Made by a program: the position numbers and the translations under genes. From Xylophilus sp. GW821-FHT01B05 (GTDB lineage: Bacteria > Pseudomonadota > Gammaproteobacteria > Burkholderiales > Burkholderiaceae_C), in assembly GCA_038961845.1 (NCBI GenBank), contig CP152408.1, positions 4,278,001-4,342,000 of the forward strand: 64,000 bases of DNA, written 5' to 3'. Under the pieces are notes generated by a model. The model had not been told where the DNA came from. It searched no databases and saw nothing but the letters and a program-made list of their open reading frames with translations. Below are positions 60,258-64,000 of the stretch, piece by piece; positions within the stretch are counted from its first letter, which is position 1, and each line of letters opens with the position of its first letter.

Positions 60258-61169
60258 ATGCGCGCGGGCTGGATGCTGCTCGCCTCCTTCTTCTTCGCCA
60301 CCATGGGCGTCTGCGTGAAGATGGCGTCCGAGCACTTCAACTCGGCCGAGCTGGTGTTCTATCGCGGGCTGATCGGCATGCTGCTGCTGTGGGGCATCGC
60401 GCATTCGCGCGGCATCCGCCTGGCCACGCGCTACCCGGGCATGCATGCCTGGCGCAGCCTGATCGGCGTGGTCTCGCTGGGCTCGTGGTTCTATGCCATC
60501 GCCCACCTGCCGCTGGCCACGGCCATGACGCTCAATTACATGAGCAGCGTCTGGATCGCCGCCTTCCTGATCGGCGGCACCCTGATCGCCTGGCGCCCCG
60601 GCAGCGGCAAGGACGGCCCGCCGCTGCAAGGGTTCCTGATCCTCACCGTGCTGGCTGGCTTTGCCGGTGTGGTGATGATGCTGCGCCCCACGCTGAACCC
60701 GGGCGAAATGTTCGCCGGCATGATCGGCTTGTTCTCCGGCCTGACCGCCGCCTTTGCCTACATGCAGGTGATGGCCTTGTCCAAGATGGGCGAGCCCGAG
60801 ACGCGCACCGTCTTCTACTTTGCCGCCGGCTCGGCCGTGGCCGGCGGCATCGCCAGCGCCATCGAGGGCCTGTCGCCGCTGGTCTGGCCCGCCGCGCTGT
60901 GGCTGCCGCCGATTGGCCTGCTGGCCGCGCTGGGCCAGCTCTGCATGACCCGCGCCTATGCCACCGCCGGCTCGCAGCGTGGCACGCTGGTGGTGGCCAA
61001 CCTGCAGTACTCGGGCATCGTGTTCGGGGCGGTCTACAGCATCCTGCTGTTTGGCGACCAGATCCCGCTGCTGGGCTGGGCCGGCATGGCATTGATCATT
61101 GCCAGCGGCATCGCGGCCACCGTGCTGCGCCAACGCGCCGCGCCCCAGACACCCGCAGAAGAGCACTAG
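60258..61169 (+). CDS. DMT-superfamily transporter (EamA family)
   Basis: A 303-residue, ten-helix membrane protein with two EamA repeats; the second begins LNPGEMFAGMIGLFSGLTAA and includes GQLCMTRAYATAGSQRGTLV, with the typical ends. Such proteins export amino acids, sugars or metabolites, direction and substrate unassigned. The ATG at 60258 is used; a GTG at 60243 is a possible earlier start. It follows the Rieske gene after R1 and may be co-transcribed. Its stop TAG is 1 bp before a 159-bp inverted-repeat-bounded element. Confidence 0.88.
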   Translation: MRAGWMLLASFFFATMGVCVKMASEHFNSAELVFYRGLIGMLLLWGIAHSRGIRLATRYPGMHAWRSLIGVVSLGSWFYAIAHLPLATAMTLNYMSSVWIAAFLIGGTLIAWRPGSGKDGPPLQGFLILTVLAGFAGVVMMLRPTLNPGEMFAGMIGLFSGLTAAFAYMQVMALSKMGEPETRTVFYFAAGSAVAGGIASAIEGLSPLVWPAALWLPPIGLLAALGQLCMTRAYATAGSQRGTLVVANLQYSGIVFGAVYSILLFGDQIPLLGWAGMALIIASGIAATVLRQRAAPQTPAEEH

Positions 61170-61170
61170 T

Positions 61171-61329
61171 GTGTCGCGTCAAGCGTGAGGTGAAGGATGG
61201 GTGCGAAGGCATCGGCGTGCAGCGCAAGGCGCAGGCCGCCGCCCAGGCTTTACGCCTGGGCAAGGGCTGCAACGCAGCGATGCGCGGCGAGGGCAAGCGC
61301 ACACCGGCAGATCATGCTTGACGCGACAC
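61171..61329. repeat. 159-bp element with perfect 14-bp terminal inverted repeats
   Basis: GTGTCGCGTCAAGC at 61171-61184 is matched exactly in inverse by GCTTGACGCGACAC at 61316-61329. The interior is GC-rich with self-complementary pieces (CCCAGGCTTTACGCCTGGGC). It encodes nothing convincing. The layout is that of a miniature inverted-repeat element; I see no clear target-site duplication. Confidence 0.6.
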
Positions 61330-61369
61330 TGGTGCCGCACGTGATCTGCTGCCGTGGTAGAAAACTGCC

Positions 61370-62320
61370 ATGAGCACCACCTTCACCACCCTGATCTCTG
61401 TCGCTGAGCTGCAGGCGCTGCGCGCCTCTGGCCGCCGCGCCATGGTCTTCGACTGCAGCTTTGACCTGCAGCGGCCCGCGGCGGGCGAGCAGCAGTACCT
61501 TGAGCGCCACATCGCCGGCGCGGTCTATGCCAGCCTGGACCAGGCGCTGAGCGCGCCGCACGGGCTGCCCGGCGCGCACGGCACCATCGTTGCGCGCGAG
61601 GCAGACCGCCCCGCCTCGGGCGGCCGCCACCCGCTGCCCAGCCGCGAGAAGTTCGCCACCTGGCTGTCTTCTGTCGGCTTTGCCAACGACATGCAGGCCG
61701 TGGTCTACGACCGCAACGGCGCCAACTACTGCGGCCGCCTGTGGTGGATGCTCAAGTGGGCCGGCCACGATGCGGTGGCAGTGCTCGACGGCGGCCTGCA
61801 GGCCTGGGAGGCGGCAGGCGGTGCCACGCGCGGCAGCGCGCCCGACGCCACCGACCACGAGCCAGAACCCAGCCACTTCCAGTCGCTCTTCACGCTGCAG
61901 CCGCCGCTGCGCACGCTGGTCGTCACCGCCGGCGTGCAGGCCGGGCTGGGCAGCAATGCGCAGACTGTGATCGACGCCCGTGGCGCACCGCGCTTTCGCG
62001 GCGAGGTCGAGCCGCTGGACCCGGTGGCCGGCCACATCCCGGGCGCGCGCAACCGCCCCTTCACCGAGAACTTCGGTGCCGACGGCCGCTTCAAGCCGGC
62101 CGCGCAACTGCGGCAAGAGTTCGATGCGCTGCTGGGCAGCCGCACGCCAGAGAGCGTGGTGCACCAGTGCGGCAGCGGCGTCAGCGCCGTGCCCAACCTG
62201 CTGGCCATGGAACTGGCCGGCTACGCCCCGACCGCGCTCTATGCGGGCAGCTGGAGCGAGTGGTGCAGCGACCCGGCGCGGCCGGTAGAGACCGGCGCCG
62301 CACGGGACGATACGCGCTAG
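61370..62320 (+). CDS. 3-mercaptopyruvate/thiosulfate sulfurtransferase (tandem rhodanese)
   Basis: A 316-residue protein with two rhodanese domains. The first (~1-140) begins TLISVAELQALRASGRRAMV; the second (~165-300) has the active-site loop HQCGSGVSA with catalytic Cys267; CGSGV-S/T-A is the 3-mercaptopyruvate-type loop rather than the CRxGx(R/T) of classical thiosulfate sulfurtransferase. It would transfer sulfur from 3-mercaptopyruvate to a thiol or cyanide. Cytoplasmic. Followed by a long hairpin at 62328. Confidence 0.93.
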   Translation: MSTTFTTLISVAELQALRASGRRAMVFDCSFDLQRPAAGEQQYLERHIAGAVYASLDQALSAPHGLPGAHGTIVAREADRPASGGRHPLPSREKFATWLSSVGFANDMQAVVYDRNGANYCGRLWWMLKWAGHDAVAVLDGGLQAWEAAGGATRGSAPDATDHEPEPSHFQSLFTLQPPLRTLVVTAGVQAGLGSNAQTVIDARGAPRFRGEVEPLDPVAGHIPGARNRPFTENFGADGRFKPAAQLRQEFDALLGSRTPESVVHQCGSGVSAVPNLLAMELAGYAPTALYAGSWSEWCSDPARPVETGAARDDTR

Positions 62321-62327
62321 ACACTTG

Positions 62328-62354
62328 CCGGAGTCCATGCGGCATGGGCTCCGG
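62328..62354 (+). terminator. Hairpin after the sulfurtransferase gene
   Basis: CCGGAGTCCATG-cgg-CATGGGCTCCGG forms a 12-bp stem with one T.G pair, 8 bp after the stop; a six-T run occurs ~14 bp further. The rest of 62355-62570 upstream of flhD must hold the flhDC promoter but I cannot place it securely. Confidence 0.6.
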
Positions 62355-62570
62355 TACAAAGCGCCCGTTTTTTCAGCAAATATCCCCGATACGACACCAA
62401 TGCTTAACGCCGTGTAAGGGAAATTCTGACAAGCCGCGTACAAAACCAGACAACGCGGATGACGCTTCCCCGACTTAATTTCCGATTGGGGCGCTTTCAC
62501 AATCCATTTCATCGGATCGGACATGCAGCGACCTGCTTGCACACCCCGATCCCCTCGAAAGGATTGCACT

Positions 62571-62900
62571 ATGAACACCGAGCAACTGCTGGCTGAGATC
62601 CGCGAAGCGAACCTCACCTACCTGATGCTGGCCCAGAACCTGATCCGTCAGGACAAGGCCGCCGCCGTGTTCCGACTCGGCATCAATGAGGAATCAGCCG
62701 AACTGCTGGCCTCGCTATCGTCTGCACAGGTCCTCAAGCTCTCCTCCGGCAACACCTTGCTGTGCCGCTTCCGCGTCGACGACGACATGGTCTGGAACCT
62801 GCTGACCAACCACAGCACGCCCAAGAAGGTCGGCAACGAAGCCACCAACCGCCTGCACGCCAACATCCTGATGGCCGGCCGCGTATCCGAAGTCCTTTAG
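62571..62900 (+). CDS. flhD: Flagellar transcriptional regulator FlhD
   Basis: A 109-residue FlhD, partner of FlhC in the FlhD4C2 master activator of flagellar class II genes. Sequence MNTEQLLAEIREANLTYLML and NLIRQDKAAAVFRLGINEES are typical, and GNTLLCRFR is the conserved loop. Start at 62571 is chosen for the family start and a GAAAGG ribosome site. It is followed by a 153-bp gap that contains repeat R3 before flhC. Shows that the organism is, or was, motile. Confidence 0.96.
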   Translation: MNTEQLLAEIREANLTYLMLAQNLIRQDKAAAVFRLGINEESAELLASLSSAQVLKLSSGNTLLCRFRVDDDMVWNLLTNHSTPKKVGNEATNRLHANILMAGRVSEVL

Positions 62901-62901
62901 A

Positions 62902-62995
62902 CCACCCCCAGGCTTCGCGCACTGCGTGTCGCTTGCGCCAACCCCCTTCGAGGAGGCAACACCAGCGGCCCGGCAAAGCCGGTTCCGCGGTGTTC
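62902..62995 (+). repeat. Dispersed repeat R3, copy 2
   Basis: ACCACCCCCAGGCTTCGCG, ACTGCGTGTC, TTGCGCCAACCCCCTT, GAGG and CCAGCGGCCCGGCAAAGCC: same word order as the minus-strand copy at 57525-57610. It fills most of the flhD-flhC gap. Confidence 0.6.
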
Positions 62996-63053
62996 TTGAA
63001 AAAGACAGCGTCCTTCTCTCGGCCCTACCTTTGTTTCTTTCGCAGGATTTGCC

Positions 63054-63599
63054 ATGACCGCAGCAGCACCCAAGAGCGTCCTCAACGAATCGCGCCAGAT
63101 CGAGCGCGCCGCGATGCTCATACAGATGGGCGCACGCATGCAGGTGCTGGAGTCGGAAACCACGCTGTCGTATGAGCGGCTGATCCGCCTCTACAAGGAG
63201 ATCGCCGGCAAGTCGCCCTCCAAGGGCCAGTTGCCCTTCTCCACCGACTGGTTCCTGACCTGGCAAGAGAACATCCATTCCTCGCTGTTCCTGAACATCC
63301 ACGAGTACCTGTGCAAGGGCGCGGCGCTGGAGCCGGTGGATGCCCTGACCAAGGCCTATCGCCTCTATGGCGAGCAGGTGGCGGCGGCCGAGATCGAGCC
63401 CCTGCTGTCCTTCACCCGTGCCTGGCGCCTGCTGAAGTTCATCGATGCCAACATGCTGCAGACCACCGCCTGCTCGCAATGCGGCGGCCGCTTCGTCACC
63501 GAGCCCTACGAGAACGCCCGCCACTATGTCTGCGGCCTGTGCAACCCGCCGGCACGCGCCGGCAAGAGCAAGGCCGCCGGCGCGCTGATGCTGCACTGA
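63054..63599 (+). CDS. flhC: Flagellar transcriptional activator FlhC
   Basis: A 181-residue FlhC. The N-terminal KSVLNESRQIERAAMLIQMG and RLIRLYKEIAGKSPSKGQLP are typical, and the zinc site is complete: Cys140 and Cys143 (ACSQCGGRF), Cys160 and Cys163 (YVCGLCNPP). Forms the DNA-binding part of FlhD4C2. It starts 153 bp after flhD, within one operon. No mot or che genes are in the window. Confidence 0.96.
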   Translation: MTAAAPKSVLNESRQIERAAMLIQMGARMQVLESETTLSYERLIRLYKEIAGKSPSKGQLPFSTDWFLTWQENIHSSLFLNIHEYLCKGAALEPVDALTKAYRLYGEQVAAAEIEPLLSFTRAWRLLKFIDANMLQTTACSQCGGRFVTEPYENARHYVCGLCNPPARAGKSKAAGALMLH

Positions 63600-63661
63600 G
63601 CCACGCGCGCGACTTGTCAGAATGGCAGGCATAGCGGCGCTCCGAGCCGCAGACGCCTGCC

Positions 63662-64000
63662 ATGCCAAAAATCACCGACTCCCTCTATGCAGAACTGCGC
63701 CGGCGCATCATGTCCGGCGTCTACCCGCCTGGCTCGCGCCTGCGTGAAGAGCACATCGCCGAAGAAATGCAGGTCAGCCGCACGCCCGTGCGCGCGGCGC
63801 TGCAGCGCCTGATCGACGACGGCCTGCTGCAGGCCGCGGCCCGCGGCACGACCGTGGCGGGCTGGACGCAATGGGACGTGGCCGAGGTGTTCGAGCTGCG
63901 CTGCCTGCTCGAGCCGCATGCCGCAGGCCTGGCCGCAGAGCGCGCCACCCCCGAGCAGATCGAAGAGCTTGAGCGCCTGAACGACGAGATGCTGACGCAC
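63662..64000 (+). CDS. GntR-family transcriptional regulator, FCD-type, truncated by window end
   Basis: The first 113 residues of a FadR-like GntR regulator; the open frame runs off the right edge. The winged helix is visible as SLYAELRRRIMSGVYPPGSR, LREEHIAEEMQVSRTPVRAA and LQRLIDDGLLQ, then the start of the FCD ligand domain with VAEVFELRCLLEPHAAGLAA. Distinct from the UTRA-type GntR at 22247. Target unknown. Confidence 0.88.
   Translation, partial: MPKITDSLYAELRRRIMSGVYPPGSRLREEHIAEEMQVSRTPVRAALQRLIDDGLLQAAARGTTVAGWTQWDVAEVFELRCLLEPHAAGLAAERATPEQIEELERLNDEMLTH

Noticed and set aside
1..64000. tRNA, rRNA or prophage genes
   Set aside because: No cloverleaf-like sequence, rRNA segment, integrase, terminase or capsid gene was seen; the TA genes alone do not make a prophage.

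Overview
This window is GC-rich, densely packed chromosomal DNA from a betaproteobacterium, almost certainly a member of the Comamonadaceae (Acidovorax/Variovorax-like). The basis is the gene content (rpsU-yqeY, xseB-ispA-dxs, flhDC, TRAP and Bug-era transport genes, DUF4148, DUF6622) and several short dispersed repeats typical of that family. I see no tRNA, rRNA, CRISPR array, integrase or complete insertion sequence. Genes are given from both strands; 63 protein genes are called, one broken and two cut by the window edges.

Layout. 0-15 kb: housekeeping and envelope genes (flavoprotein end, metQ-like, rpsU, yqeY, a Gln-rich DUF6600 protein, pmbA, darP, mog, a large lipoprotein, cysE, trmJ, suhB, a FUSC transporter, an MscS channel). 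15-19.6 kb: an accessory patch that opens with a 0.58 kb inverted-repeat-bounded element and holds a DUF4148 protein, a RelE/HigB-XRE toxin-antitoxin pair, an AbiE type IV module whose toxin gene is broken by deletion plus frameshift, and two small DNA-binding-like proteins. 19.6-31 kb: mutS, a divergent GntR-controlled polyol-type catabolic cluster (glpD-like dehydrogenase, FGGY kinase, ThDP enzyme), an Anbu proteasome-like peptidase with an alpha/beta hydrolase, and uppP. 31.7-36.7 kb: a membrane-protein block with internal paralogues (DUF6622, sterol desaturase, two 2TM proteins) ending in a LytS/LytTR two-component pair. 36.9-49.1 kb: a 12-kb accessory block with two paralogous family-5 ABC binding proteins around a TetR regulator, then a tightly overlapped operon (ACAD-like flavoprotein, SsuD-like LLM monooxygenase, 2-hydroxyacid dehydrogenase, class II aldolase, two permeases, two ATPases). 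49-55 kb: a TctDE/QseBC-like two-component system and a TRAP transporter. 55-64 kb: dxs, ispA, xseB, a Rieske oxygenase, a DMT transporter, a 3-mercaptopyruvate sulfurtransferase, flhDC and the start of a GntR/FCD regulator.

Repeats. Repeat R1 (about 60-65 bp, core GCCCAGG...CCTGGGC followed by CTAGAGGC and a T-rich tail) occurs eight times, every time in the same orientation. Three copies lie in frame inside genes (mutS, the LytS-like kinase, the TctE-like kinase) and two give genes their stop codons. R2 is the 0.58 kb element at 14951-15534, R3 is a pair of related copies at about 57525-57610 and 62902-62995, and a 159-bp element at 61171-61329 is bounded by a perfect 14-bp inverted repeat.

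Best candidates for undescribed biology: the TetR-controlled uptake/oxidation operon at 36.9-49.1 kb, the kinase/dehydrogenase/ThDP cluster at 22.2-28.3 kb, and the coding use of repeat R1, especially in the phosphotransfer hairpin of a histidine kinase.
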